DNA of 38,384 nucleotides from Bacteroidales bacterium (GCA_029938465.1 JAOZUW010000003.1:10674-49057), one strand, 5' to 3'. Shown: positions 25,049-33,827, numbered from the stretch's first letter. The notes: generated from the letters alone by a model not told the origin. Translations and numbers: made by a program.

Positions 25049-27997
25049 TTAGAATTTGATATCAATATTAAACACAAACTGTTTGTTATTGGGGTATTTA
25101 AAATCGGAAACCCCTGGCATAGACCAATCTGCTTGTTGTAAATTTACCTCAGGATCTTGTCCCCAGTATTTAGTCCAGGTATATACATTGTCGGCACGTA
25201 AAGAAATAGTAACGGCGTTCAATTTTGCAGCATTTGCCCATTTTTTGGGTAGCTCATAACTTAGGCTTACGTTTCTAAGCTTCATAAAGCTGCCATCCTC
25301 TAAAAAGCGAGAAGAGTTTTCACGAGAGAGTTCAGCATTTTGCTGACTTGGGTGGGTTGCTACATCGCCTGGCTTGGTCCATAAAACCCAATCATCAGCT
25401 GGCTTCATATAGTTATAATACGGCTCATGACCATCATGATCCATATAGCGGCGAGTGGAATTATATATATCATTACCATATTGATAGGCAAAATTGGCAT
25501 AAAGGGATAAGCCTTTCCAGGTGAGGGTGGTATTAAAACCACCTACAAAATCTGGTAAAGCATTTCCTACTTCTTGTGGAGTAGCATCGGCATATTTGGA
25601 GGTAGGCTCTGTTGTTCCATCTTCATTTATTTTCTCCCATAAAGGAGCTCCAGTTTGTTCGTCAACGCCTAACCATTTTGGCAATACAAATGTGTAGATT
25701 TCTCCACCATCGCGATAAACCTGTGAAACCCCGCCAACAGTGGTATAAAAGGAGCTTCCGATGCCTGATAACACATTAGCGTTTTTAGCAAAGACGGCTC
25801 CAAGTTCCCAACTTAGAGATGGCGTTTTGACCACAATAGCAGACAAACCTAATTCAATACCATTATTGGTAACGTTCCCGGCGTTTTCCCAACGATATTC
25901 AAAACCTTGTGATAATGGTTGAGCTACTAAAACAATTAAATTTTCGGTTACATTCTTATAAATATCCATAGTGAAATTAACACGGTTGAATAAACCTAAA
26001 TCCAGCCCAAAATTAAGCTCATTGGTTTTTTCCCAAGTTAGTCCATAATTTGGTAATTGATATGGCAATGCAGCTGGTTGTCCGTTATAATTAGAGCTTA
26101 GTGAGAATAAACCCATATAGCGTGAAGCACCAATATCAGGATCCCCTGTTATTCCATAGCTAGCACGCACCTTTAATAGATTAATAAAGCTTACATTATC
26201 CATAATAAAGCTTTCGTTACTTACTAACCATGAAGCTGCTACACTTGGTAGATATGCTTTGCGGCTTTCAGGAGGGAAGTTTGATGTAGCATCAATTCTG
26301 AAAGAAGCGGTTAAGAAATACTTCTTTTTAAAGTTGTAGTTTAGCTGTGATATAAAAGAGCGAAAATATTCAGTAGTATTAAACCCGCCTATTTGCTGTT
26401 CAGAGGAGGCAACGTCTGGCACATCAAAACCCTCTGGCAAACCCGTGCCTTGAAGACTCATAAACTCATAATAACCACCATCGGCTTCAACACCTATCAA
26501 ACCATCTATGCTATGATCGCCAAATTCATGATTAAATTTCAACAAATTAGTTGATATTGCTCCGTACCATGTGGATTGCATTTCGTTGATATATCCTTTA
26601 CCAAAATAAGTTCCACCAGCAAGGGGAGACATGAAAGTATGTGATTTGTCTGATCCATAAGATAAGCGGTTAGAGCTGCTAAAAGATAACCAATCAAATA
26701 TTTTCACGTCTAAAACAAAGTCATAATCAAAAGACGTTCCTCTAGATGTGTATTCTGAATTATCTGTTGTATGAATTGGATTAATATGATCTCTCGACCA
26801 CCAATCATCGGTATGTCCATCTACAAAAACAGGGTTTCCATTGGCATCAAAAGGATTGTCCCAAGGTAAGTTTAGGTAGGTGTAGTACATGCTCATATAA
26901 TCGTAATAAGTAGCACGATTGGCATTAATACTAATATTATTTCTTAATGAAACTCTTTTGTTTACTTGAAACTTGGTGTTTAATCTTAGGTTTAGTTTTT
27001 CATATCCTGTATTTCGGAAAGTACCATTATCTTTATAATAATTTCCACTGGCATAATAAGAAAAATCTTCTGTTTTACGGCTGGCTGATAGATAGTATTT
27101 TTGCGAAGTAGCAGGCTGAAAGGCCGACTCAACCCAATCGTAGTTTGTACTCTCCAATTCGCGAGGGTAAAACTTATAGAATTTGATTTTATCTATTTGA
27201 TGGGTTTCCGGATCACGATAGAGTTCCTGACTCATGCCATAAAACTCTTCTCCATTCATCATGCTTAAATTACCTTGATCGGCAACTTTATAACCTAAGC
27301 TACTGTTAAAGTTGAATTGGGTTTTCCCCGTTTTCCCTGTTTTGGTTGTAACAACGATTACCCCTTTATTAGCTCTGGCTCCGTACATTCCTGTTGCACC
27401 AGCATCTTTAAGTACCGTTAATGTTTCTACATCATTTGGATCAAAAGTACCGCCTATAATTCCATCAACAACATATAAAGGTTCTTCGTTGCCTGGTTTG
27501 ATTGTAGAAATTCCACGAATCCGAATTTGCGATGATTGGCCTGGTTGCCCACTACTTGTAACCACTTGTACACCTGATACTTTACCTTGTAGCATAGAGC
27601 CTATATCGTCAGTTGTTACATCGGTTAATTCTTTATTATCAAGAACAACAACGGCACTAGAAACTTCGGTTTTGGTTTTATTGGAATAACCCATCACTAT
27701 TACCTCCTCCATATTGATGACGTTTGGAGTTAAGTAAACTTTTATATGTTGGCGATCATTTATCGCCGCTTCTTGTGATAGGTAGCCTATAAATGAAAAA
27801 ACCAGAGTTGCATCTGCTGCTGCATCTAAGCTAAAAACGCCATCTACATCGGTAACCGTTCCTTTATCACTACCTTTTACCACGACAGTAACTCCCGGCA
27901 AACTATTATTGTTCTCATCGTAAACCACACCTTTAACTTGTGCAAAGAGAGGAGTAGAAATGAGTACTAATCCTAAAAAGAGTAAAAAATTCTTCAT
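25049..27997 (-). CDS. susC: SusC/RagA-family TonB-dependent outer-membrane transporter
   Basis: The 982-residue protein has a signal peptide (to about residue 19), a carboxypeptidase-regulatory-like domain (VKGVVYDENNNSLPGVTVVV, about 20-100), a plug domain (IGSMLQGKVSGVQV, SQIRIRGISTIKPGNEEPLYVVDG, about 110-220) and a long 22-strand barrel ending in an aromatic C-terminus (NKQFVFNIDIKF). It imports oligosaccharides across the outer membrane with SusD, using TonB energy. No N-terminal STN domain is present, so regulation by an ECF sigma/anti-sigma pair is not indicated. It starts 19 bases after the aldolase stop, so it probably shares the agaS promoter. Confidence 0.96.
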   Translation of the reverse strand: MKNFLLFLGLVLISTPLFAQVKGVVYDENNNSLPGVTVVVKGSDKGTVTDVDGVFSLDAAADATLVFSFIGYLSQEAAINDRQHIKVYLTPNVINMEEVIVMGYSNKTKTEVSSAVVVLDNKELTDVTTDDIGSMLQGKVSGVQVVTSSGQPGQSSQIRIRGISTIKPGNEEPLYVVDGIIGGTFDPNDVETLTVLKDAGATGMYGARANKGVIVVTTKTGKTGKTQFNFNSSLGYKVADQGNLSMMNGEEFYGMSQELYRDPETHQIDKIKFYKFYPRELESTNYDWVESAFQPATSQKYYLSASRKTEDFSYYASGNYYKDNGTFRNTGYEKLNLRLNTKFQVNKRVSLRNNISINANRATYYDYMSMYYTYLNLPWDNPFDANGNPVFVDGHTDDWWSRDHINPIHTTDNSEYTSRGTSFDYDFVLDVKIFDWLSFSSSNRLSYGSDKSHTFMSPLAGGTYFGKGYINEMQSTWYGAISTNLLKFNHEFGDHSIDGLIGVEADGGYYEFMSLQGTGLPEGFDVPDVASSEQQIGGFNTTEYFRSFISQLNYNFKKKYFLTASFRIDATSNFPPESRKAYLPSVAASWLVSNESFIMDNVSFINLLKVRASYGITGDPDIGASRYMGLFSLSSNYNGQPAALPYQLPNYGLTWEKTNELNFGLDLGLFNRVNFTMDIYKNVTENLIVLVAQPLSQGFEYRWENAGNVTNNGIELGLSAIVVKTPSLSWELGAVFAKNANVLSGIGSSFYTTVGGVSQVYRDGGEIYTFVLPKWLGVDEQTGAPLWEKINEDGTTEPTSKYADATPQEVGNALPDFVGGFNTTLTWKGLSLYANFAYQYGNDIYNSTRRYMDHDGHEPYYNYMKPADDWVLWTKPGDVATHPSQQNAELSRENSSRFLEDGSFMKLRNVSLSYELPKKWANAAKLNAVTISLRADNVYTWTKYWGQDPEVNLQQADWSMPGVSDFKYPNNKQFVFNIDIKF

Positions 27998-28016
27998 AAT
28001 CTGTTTGTTTTTATTC

Positions 28017-28829
28017 TTATACCAACATTAGTTTACCTTCTACTAACTCTTTTACTACTTGAATAGCAGGAGGGAAAACTTTTCGTAAATCAATTTCTTC
28101 ATTATTTGATAATAAATTTTTTAATGTCATCATAAAGGCATTTTTTATTTCAGTAGCTACATTGAGTTTTTTAATGCCCAATTGCACCGCTTTTTTAACG
28201 GCTTCATGAGGAACACCCGAACCTCCATGTAGTACTAAAGCAATATCTGTTGCCGCTTTAATTTCAGCTAAACGAGTTAAATTTAGCTTGGGTTCTTTTT
28301 TATAAAACCCGTGTGCTGTCCCAATAGCAATGGCTAATGCATCTACTTTTGTTTCTTCGGCAAAGGTTTTAGCTTCTTCGGCGGTGGTATGTTCTGTGTT
28401 TTCAGAAGACTGTCCTAACTTGGCAATAAAGCCCAACTCCGCTTCCACACAAATATCACTTTTAGCCGCCATTTTTACTACTTCTCTTGTTAGTTCTATA
28501 TTTTGTTCCAGAGGTAATTCGCTACCATCAAACATTACTGAATCAAACCCTGCTTCGATGCATTTTTTTACTAATTCTACTGATCCCCCATGGTCTAGAT
28601 GTATCCATCCTTCCACTCCATAGTATTTTAATGCTGATTTGCCCATACTTACTGCATTCTCTAATCCCATATAATCAATAGAACTCTGAGTAAGCTGTAG
28701 TATTAATGGTTTTTTTAATTGCGATGCAGCTTCCATTTCGGCACGTAATGTTTCGAAATTATAAAAGTTGGTAGCCAATATGGCTTCCGGTTTATTTCTT
28801 ATGCTGATGTATTTATCTTTTAACCTCAT
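28017..28829 (-). CDS. Class II aldolase, tagatose-1,6-bisphosphate (KbaY/GatY) type
   Basis: From the ATG at 28829 the protein has 270 residues. The in-frame ATG at 28850 would overlap the kinase gene by 17 bases and add a non-family leader. Zinc and catalytic residues of class II aldolases are visible: IHLDHGG with Asp79 and His80, GTAHG with His173, and LHGGSG with His201. FDSVMFDGSELPLEQNI and CVEAELGFIAKLG are characteristic of the KbaY/GatY branch. It would split tagatose-1,6-bisphosphate into dihydroxyacetone phosphate and glyceraldehyde-3-phosphate, although fructose bisphosphate cannot be excluded. It starts four bases after the kinase stop. Cytoplasmic. Confidence 0.87.
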   Translation of the reverse strand: MRLKDKYISIRNKPEAILATNFYNFETLRAEMEAASQLKKPLILQLTQSSIDYMGLENAVSMGKSALKYYGVEGWIHLDHGGSVELVKKCIEAGFDSVMFDGSELPLEQNIELTREVVKMAAKSDICVEAELGFIAKLGQSSENTEHTTAEEAKTFAEETKVDALAIAIGTAHGFYKKEPKLNLTRLAEIKAATDIALVLHGGSGVPHEAVKKAVQLGIKKLNVATEIKNAFMMTLKNLLSNNEEIDLRKVFPPAIQVVKELVEGKLMLV

Positions 28830-28833
28830 TTTT

Positions 28834-29781
28834 TTAAATATCAAAATCAAATTTCTTTTTCGCTGTCTCTATTACTTCTTGCTTAGTAGAAAAAGCTGCT
28901 GTACCTCCTGATGCAGTGGTGTTTATTGCACCCATAATATTTCCATAATCCAAGCATTTGGCAAGCGGAGAATTGCGAATAAACTGAGAGATAAATCCCG
29001 AGTTAAAACTATCTCCTGCACCAATGGCATCAATTACTTCGGTGTTTAAAAATGGAGCGGCTTCTATCATTTTATTCTCATGGTAAGCCCTAGAGCCTTT
29101 GCTACCCATTTTTACCACTATTGTTTTGGCAAAAGGCTTGAGTTTAGCTATTGCATTTTCAATATCATTGGTATTGGTGATAGCCATTATTTCTTTTTCG
29201 TTGGGAAGAAAAACATCGACAAAAGCCAGAATCTTCTCAAAATCCACATCCCATTTTTCTTCAGGATCCCATTGTATATCTAATGAGGTAGTCATACCGC
29301 ATACTTTTGCTTTTGCAAAAAGCTTATGAATATCTTTTAATAAACCAGGCTGCAGAAAAATTGAAGAAACATGAAGGTGTTTTGCTGAGCACAATTGTTG
29401 TTCGGATATATCGCTAATAGTTAACTCATTCATGGCTCCAGGATGAGTGATCATAGCTCGATCTTCGCCGTAGTTAAGTACAATGGTGGCGCCTGTTTGA
29501 TGAGTTGATAAACGATTAATATAATTAGTATTTACTTTTTTGCTTTTCAAAGAATCTAAAATCAGATCGCCAAATTGATCGTGGCCAATATTACCAAGAA
29601 AAGCTACCGAAGTTCCAAGGGTACTAATATTCGAAGCAAAGATAGCAGAAGAACTGCCTAAAGTAAGAGCCATATCATCGGCTAATATTTCTTTCCCAAT
29701 ATCGGGATGTCCGGCAATATTATTTAGAATTAAATCTACATTTAACTCCCCAACAACCAATATGTCGAATTTTTTATTCAT
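28834..29781 (-). CDS. PfkB-family sugar kinase, candidate amino-sugar kinase
   Basis: The 315-residue protein is a ribokinase/PfkB fold: ILVVGELNVDLILN at the N-terminus, GSSSAIFASNISTLG (sugar-binding glycine loop), and DAIGAGDSFNSGF at 251-263 with catalytic Asp257. It is distinct from the 1-phosphofructokinase-type kinase just upstream, so the two should act at different steps. Because no phosphotransferase system or other hexosamine kinase is visible, I infer that it phosphorylates the imported sugar (for example galactosamine to its 6-phosphate) before AgaS. Alternatives are tagatose or a different ketose. Its start overlaps the preceding gene by eight bases, which indicates coupling. 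Confidence 0.85.
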   Translation of the reverse strand: MNKKFDILVVGELNVDLILNNIAGHPDIGKEILADDMALTLGSSSAIFASNISTLGTSVAFLGNIGHDQFGDLILDSLKSKKVNTNYINRLSTHQTGATIVLNYGEDRAMITHPGAMNELTISDISEQQLCSAKHLHVSSIFLQPGLLKDIHKLFAKAKVCGMTTSLDIQWDPEEKWDVDFEKILAFVDVFLPNEKEIMAITNTNDIENAIAKLKPFAKTIVVKMGSKGSRAYHENKMIEAAPFLNTEVIDAIGAGDSFNSGFISQFIRNSPLAKCLDYGNIMGAINTTASGGTAAFSTKQEVIETAKKKFDFDI

Positions 29782-30694
29782 CAGTAAAATTTAAAATACT
29801 TACTTCTTTTTTCAATTTCTCAACATCTTTTTTATAAAGCATTCCAAGTTCAGGTCTTAAGCAATTAGCAGCTCCACAGGCTGTTGCCAAGCGAACTGTA
29901 TCCTCAATATTGCTATTGTTTTTTAAAGAAATACAAAGCCCAGCTGTTAAACAATCGCCGCTACCAACAGCACTATATATTTGTTTTAATACCACATTTG
30001 ATTGTTTTTTCTGATTGTTTAATCGTAGATATAGGCCTTCTTTTCCTGCTGTTAGGGCTACTATCTTAATATCAAGCGAAATATTGTTTAAAACTTGATT
30101 CGGATCATCAGATCCGAAAAGCTCAAGAGATTCTTGTTTGTTGATATGAATACCAAAGGGTTTTTCTTTAAGTGCAGCCTGCATCATATTCCCTGTGGCA
30201 TCTATAATATGTGGCTTGTTTTGTTCATTGCAAATTTTGATCATTTCGCCGTAGGCATTATTGGGAGCTCCTTGTGGCCAGCTGCCACTCAAACTAATGG
30301 TTTGTGCTTCTGAAATATTTTCTTTAAAAATAGAAATAAAGGATTCGAAATCTGAAGAATTGATATGTGGGCCCAATTCTAAAATTTCGGTATCGTCATT
30401 TTCTCCCGATGTTTTTATTGTATAACATGTTCTGTTTTCTTCTGATAATTCGGGGCCGATACATTCTATTCCTAAGTTTTCACATTGGGTTTTAATCCAT
30501 TGTCCGGTATCTCCTCCCCAAAAGGCTAAAAGTTTTACTTTTTCGCCTAATTCAGTAGCTGCTAAAGCTATATGTACACCCTTTCCTCCAGCAAAACGCT
30601 CCTTATTTGTAATTCTTGAAGACTTTTTTAATTGAAAAGAATCCATATACAAATAGGTATCTACTGATGGGTTAGGACAAACAGCTAAAATCAT
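29774..30694 (-). CDS. PfkB kinase of the 1-phosphofructokinase/tagatose-6-phosphate kinase group
   Basis: The 306-residue protein starts MILAVCPNPSVDTYLYM, a hallmark of the 1-PFK/tagatose-6-P kinase group. It has the FAGGKGVHIALAATELG sugar-phosphate site (33-50), SLSGSWPQG, and AVGSGDCLTAGL with catalytic Asp247. In this locus it should convert tagatose-6-phosphate to tagatose-1,6-bisphosphate, feeding the aldolase two genes on. Fructose-1-phosphate kinase is the main alternative. The gene begins inside the agaS stop (TAATG, one-base overlap) and overlaps the next kinase by eight bases. Confidence 0.87.
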   Translation of the reverse strand: MILAVCPNPSVDTYLYMDSFQLKKSSRITNKERFAGGKGVHIALAATELGEKVKLLAFWGGDTGQWIKTQCENLGIECIGPELSEENRTCYTIKTSGENDDTEILELGPHINSSDFESFISIFKENISEAQTISLSGSWPQGAPNNAYGEMIKICNEQNKPHIIDATGNMMQAALKEKPFGIHINKQESLELFGSDDPNQVLNNISLDIKIVALTAGKEGLYLRLNNQKKQSNVVLKQIYSAVGSGDCLTAGLCISLKNNSNIEDTVRLATACGAANCLRPELGMLYKKDVEKLKKEVSILNFTDE

Positions 30695-31845
30695 TATTTT
30701 TGGCCCTCCTTTTGATGACTATGTTGATAAATATTGACACCTTGTACTACCCTATGGATGCTTCCGTTGGTTGAAGGACTATCCGGATTAAAACCTAAAG
30801 CTAGAGATTTGTAGAACGCCAATAATTGAATCACAACTAATGACGACATCATCCAGAAGCTTTCTTCTATGGGTGAATCGGAGTATCCAAAATGAATTTC
30901 TTTTTCTAATACTAATCCAGGAAACTTTTTGTCAATAACTCCTAAGCTGTAAATAGGCGATGAACTCTCTTTCATTGAATTTACTAAGTCTTTCTCATAT
31001 TTTCTTACGTAGTCATCATTTGAAAAGAAATACACCATAAGTGTTTTTTTATCAACTACAGCTTTTGGACCATGGCGAAAGCCAAGAAAGCTATCGAATT
31101 TACTGATGACCTTTCCGTCTGTGAGTTCTTGAAGTTTTAAATGAGCCTCACGGGCAACACCTTGCATGGGGCCAGAGCCTAAAAAAACAGCTCTATTGAA
31201 ATCTATTTGAGCGATTTCCTGTAAATCAGAACTAAAATTTTGGAGCATTTTGTCTGTTAATTCGGCAGCCTGTTTTATGTTTTGATCTAGAGTTTCTATT
31301 TTATCGAGTTGACCTATCAATAACGCAACCAATGCCATTGAAGTAACACTACTAGTCATTGCCAAGCTTTTATCATTGGTTTCTTCAGGTAAAAGAATTA
31401 AGTAGGAATGATCTGTTTTAGGTTTTTTAGCTAAAGCTCCTTCAGCATTACAACTAATAAATAAATGATGGATATTTGGAGCAAATGCTGAAGCGATTTC
31501 CACTGATGCAAGACTTTCAGGGCTGTTTCCCGATCGTGCAAACGAAACCATTAGAGTATGTTTCTTTTTATTAATATGATAGGATGGATGTGTTACTATT
31601 TCGGTTGTTGAAATAGCTCTACAGCTGACACCAGTTTGATCTTGAAAAATACCCGCAACCATTTCGCCAATAAAAAAGGATGAGCCGGCTCCTGTAAATA
31701 TGATTTCAGAATTCGCCGTTTGTAAAAATTGTTGAATATATTTTGTAAGATCTTCTTTTTGATTTTTAACTATGTCAAATACACGAACCCATAATTCAGG
31801 CTGCTGAAATATCTCTTTATAAGTATAGTATTCTGTTGTATTCAT
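30694..31845 (-). CDS. agaS: AgaS-type SIS-domain galactosamine-6-phosphate deaminase/isomerase
   Basis: The 383-residue protein has two SIS domains. IIFTGAGSSFFIGE and VSFARSGNSPESLASV mark the first; AVFLGSGPMQGVAREAHLKLQELTDGK (quoted by parts) and FDSFLGFRHGPKAVVD mark the second. The C-terminal NPDSPSTNGSIHRVVQGVNIYQ block is characteristic of AgaS. E. coli AgaS converts galactosamine-6-phosphate to tagatose-6-phosphate and ammonia; other SIS isomerases of tagatose-6-P are the alternative. It is the first gene of the long minus-strand run, behind a near-consensus promoter and flanked by TTTCG boxes. Confidence 0.9.
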   Translation of the reverse strand: MNTTEYYTYKEIFQQPELWVRVFDIVKNQKEDLTKYIQQFLQTANSEIIFTGAGSSFFIGEMVAGIFQDQTGVSCRAISTTEIVTHPSYHINKKKHTLMVSFARSGNSPESLASVEIASAFAPNIHHLFISCNAEGALAKKPKTDHSYLILLPEETNDKSLAMTSSVTSMALVALLIGQLDKIETLDQNIKQAAELTDKMLQNFSSDLQEIAQIDFNRAVFLGSGPMQGVAREAHLKLQELTDGKVISKFDSFLGFRHGPKAVVDKKTLMVYFFSNDDYVRKYEKDLVNSMKESSSPIYSLGVIDKKFPGLVLEKEIHFGYSDSPIEESFWMMSSLVVIQLLAFYKSLALGFNPDSPSTNGSIHRVVQGVNIYQHSHQKEGQK

Positions 31846-31861
31846 TTCCCCAATAAATAAC

Positions 31862-32001
31862 TTTCGTTTGCTTTCGAATTTAATCTGATGACAAATATAA
31901 AAAGGAAAAACAAGTTAACCAAATAATTTCGTAAGAAATAGGTAAAAATAATTTCGATATGGTTTTATTCCTTATTAATTTGAATTATTCATAAGGTTTC
32001 G
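31862..32001. promoter_or_regulatory. Cluster of five TTTCG boxes, putative DeoR-family operator
   Basis: TTTCG occurs at 31862-31866, 31872-31876, 31927-31931, 31952-31956 and 31997-32001. Two lie ten bases apart (TTTCGTTTGCTTTCG), just downstream of the agaS start site; one lies just upstream of the agaS -33 element; one abuts the deoR -7 box. TTTCGTAAG occurs twice (31927, 31997) and AATAATTTCG twice. From memory, E. coli AgaR sites contain repeated TTTCR units, so this fits, but binding is inferred. Confidence 0.5.
31892..31923 (-). promoter_or_regulatory. Promoter of the agaS-led operon
   Basis: On the minus strand TTTG (31920-31923), 20 bases, then TATATTTG (31892-31899) matches the Bacteroidota consensus at both elements. 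The -7 box ends 46 bases before the agaS ATG. Confidence 0.7.
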
Positions 32002-32009
32002 TAAGTTTG
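31979..32009 (+). promoter_or_regulatory. Promoter of the deoR-family gene
   Basis: TTTG (31979-31982), 19 bases, then TAAGTTTG (32002-32009) is a near-perfect promoter. The leader is about 80 bases and includes the 12-bp palindrome TAAGCATGCTTA. A TTTCG box abuts the -7 element, consistent with autoregulation. Confidence 0.7.
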
Positions 32010-32094
32010 CAAAACGCATTAAGAAGAGGTAAGCATGCTTAACAGCATAAATTCCCCTCATCATTAATTGTTTTGAAAGATAAAAATACGACAA

Positions 32095-32868
32095 ATGAAA
32101 GTTGAAAGAAATACCCTTAGCAGGCGAGCAGAAATACTTGAAGTATTACAGGATAAAGGAGAAATTTCTGTATTATCTTTAAGTAAACGATATAAAATTA
32201 GTGATGTTTCAATTAGAAACGACTTAGCTCATTTAGAGAAGAAAGGATTACTGATTAGGACTAGAGGAGGTGCAATTAAATCACAACCGGTGAATTTCGA
32301 CTTAAATTTGAATCAAAGGTTAAAGACTAATTATAAAGAAAAGCAAAGGATAGGAAAGAAAGCTGTTGAATATATTCGAGATAATTATACTATAGTTATG
32401 GATAATGGTTCTACTGTTCTTGAGGTGGCTAGAAATCTAAAGGGTTTTAAAAACCTAAAGCTTATTACAAATAGCTTGCCTATTGCTGATTTAGTTGCAG
32501 ATTATCCCGGAATTGACGTGATAATCCCAGGAGGAGAAATGCGTGCCGAAATGCGTTCGTTGGTGGGTTCTATGGCTGAAAAAAGTATTCTAAATTATCA
32601 TTGTGATATTGCTTTTCTTGGAGCAGATGGTATTCATTTTGATATGGGCATTTCCACCCCACAAATAGAAGAGGCCGCATTAAGCGAAAAAATGATACAG
32701 ATATCAAATCAAGTTATCGTTGTTTCTGATAGTAGTAAGTTTGGCAGAAAAAGTTTTGTGAAATTTGGTGATTTGAAGGAGGTTGATGTTATCATTACCG
32801 ACAAAAGTATTACGGAAGCAGAATTAAATACTTTCAATAATTTAGATGTTAAAATGGAGGTGGTTTAG
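32095..32868 (+). CDS. DeoR-family transcriptional regulator, likely controller of the galactosamine locus
   Basis: The 257-residue length is standard. The winged helix is at about residues 7-60 (RRAEILEVLQDKGEISVLSL, then KISDVSIRNDLAHLEKKGLL), including the conserved SxxTIRxDLxxLE-like helix, here VSIRNDLAHLE. The C-terminal sensor domain shows NSLPIADLVADYPGIDVIIPGGEMR, LVGSMAE, DIAFLGADGIHFDMGISTP and VVSDSSKFG, as in regulators that sense sugar phosphates. It is transcribed divergently from agaS and probably represses it until tagatose-6-P or a similar intermediate appears (inference). It is analogous to AgaR, also a DeoR-type protein. Its 3' end overlaps ribF by four bases. Confidence 0.88.
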   Translation: MKVERNTLSRRAEILEVLQDKGEISVLSLSKRYKISDVSIRNDLAHLEKKGLLIRTRGGAIKSQPVNFDLNLNQRLKTNYKEKQRIGKKAVEYIRDNYTIVMDNGSTVLEVARNLKGFKNLKLITNSLPIADLVADYPGIDVIIPGGEMRAEMRSLVGSMAEKSILNYHCDIAFLGADGIHFDMGISTPQIEEAALSEKMIQISNQVIVVSDSSKFGRKSFVKFGDLKEVDVIITDKSITEAELNTFNNLDVKMEVV

Positions 32869-33824
32869 TTTTTATCAATTTGCTCCACAAAAGAATAAGC
32901 CTGCTCTTTATCCTTTTTTAATTGTTGTTTTAATAAATCCATACTATCAAACTTTTGTTCCTCACGAATTTTTTCTAAGAAACAAATACTGATATATTTT
33001 CCATAAATATCTCGGTCAAAATAAAAAATATTGACTTCAGCGGTAAGGTCGTGCTTGCTTATCTTAACAGTAGGACGATACCCAATATTAGCCATACCAT
33101 AAAATAGTTCTTTATTTATTTTAACCTGAACCACATATACTCCAGCAGGCATCAGCTTATGTTTGTAGCGTTCTTTTACATCAATATTTGCCGTAGGGTA
33201 ACCAATAGAGCGGCCTATTTGATTTCCTTTTACTACAATACCCGACATTTGATATTTATATCCTAGAAATTTATTAGCTGCGGATATATTTCCTTCTGTT
33301 AAATATTTCCTGATGCGTACAGAGCTGATTCCCAGCTTTCTGAAATCTTGCATGGCTACTTCGTTTACGATGAAGTCGTATTTTTTAGCCAATTTATTCA
33401 TCAGTAAAAAATCACCATCTCTTCCGTAACCATACTGATTAGCAAAACCCATTACATATCTTTTTACGCTGAGTTTATCTACTAAAATACTTTTAACAAA
33501 ATCAAAAGACGTAGTTCGAGAAAAGGCTAGGGAAAAAGGAATAACAACGAAATAATCCACACCCTGCTTTTCCAAGAGCTCTGCTTTTTCTTCTATGGTG
33601 TTAAGCAGTTTTACCTCATCTTTACTTTTTTCGTATAGCACTTCTTCGGGTCCGGGATCAAAACTAACCACCACTACTTGACCATTATTTTCTGCAGCTA
33701 ATAGCTTCATTCTGACAAGCAGTTTTTGATGGCCCATGTGCACACCATCAAAGCGACCCACACTAATAATAGGGTAGCTCAGTTCTGGAAATTCGTTTAT
33801 GTTTTTAACAATCTTCAAAACCAA
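32865..33824 (-). CDS. ribF: Bifunctional riboflavin kinase/FAD synthetase
   Basis: The 319-residue protein makes FMN and then FAD. The N-terminal FAD synthetase has GRFDGVHMGHQKL (23-35, with His29 and His32 of the HxGH site) and SSVRIRKYL (168-175). The C-terminal kinase has GRSIGYPTANI (204-213), PAGVYVVQV and MANIGYRPTV. Two segments deviate from what I expect: SFDPGPEEVL where a histidine is usual (FxPHP), and GFANQYGYGRDGD where GxDFRFG is usual. It is three bases downstream of asd and probably cotranscribed with it. Confidence 0.92.
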   Translation of the reverse strand: MVLKIVKNINEFPELSYPIISVGRFDGVHMGHQKLLVRMKLLAAENNGQVVVVSFDPGPEEVLYEKSKDEVKLLNTIEEKAELLEKQGVDYFVVIPFSLAFSRTTSFDFVKSILVDKLSVKRYVMGFANQYGYGRDGDFLLMNKLAKKYDFIVNEVAMQDFRKLGISSVRIRKYLTEGNISAANKFLGYKYQMSGIVVKGNQIGRSIGYPTANIDVKERYKHKLMPAGVYVVQVKINKELFYGMANIGYRPTVKISKHDLTAEVNIFYFDRDIYGKYISICFLEKIREEQKFDSMDLLKQQLKKDKEQAYSFVEQIDKN

Positions 33825-33827
33825 TTT

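Noticed and set aside
27312-27689. Plus-strand ORF of 125 codons
   Set aside because: It is antisense to the conserved plug domain of SusC and is explained by that codon usage.
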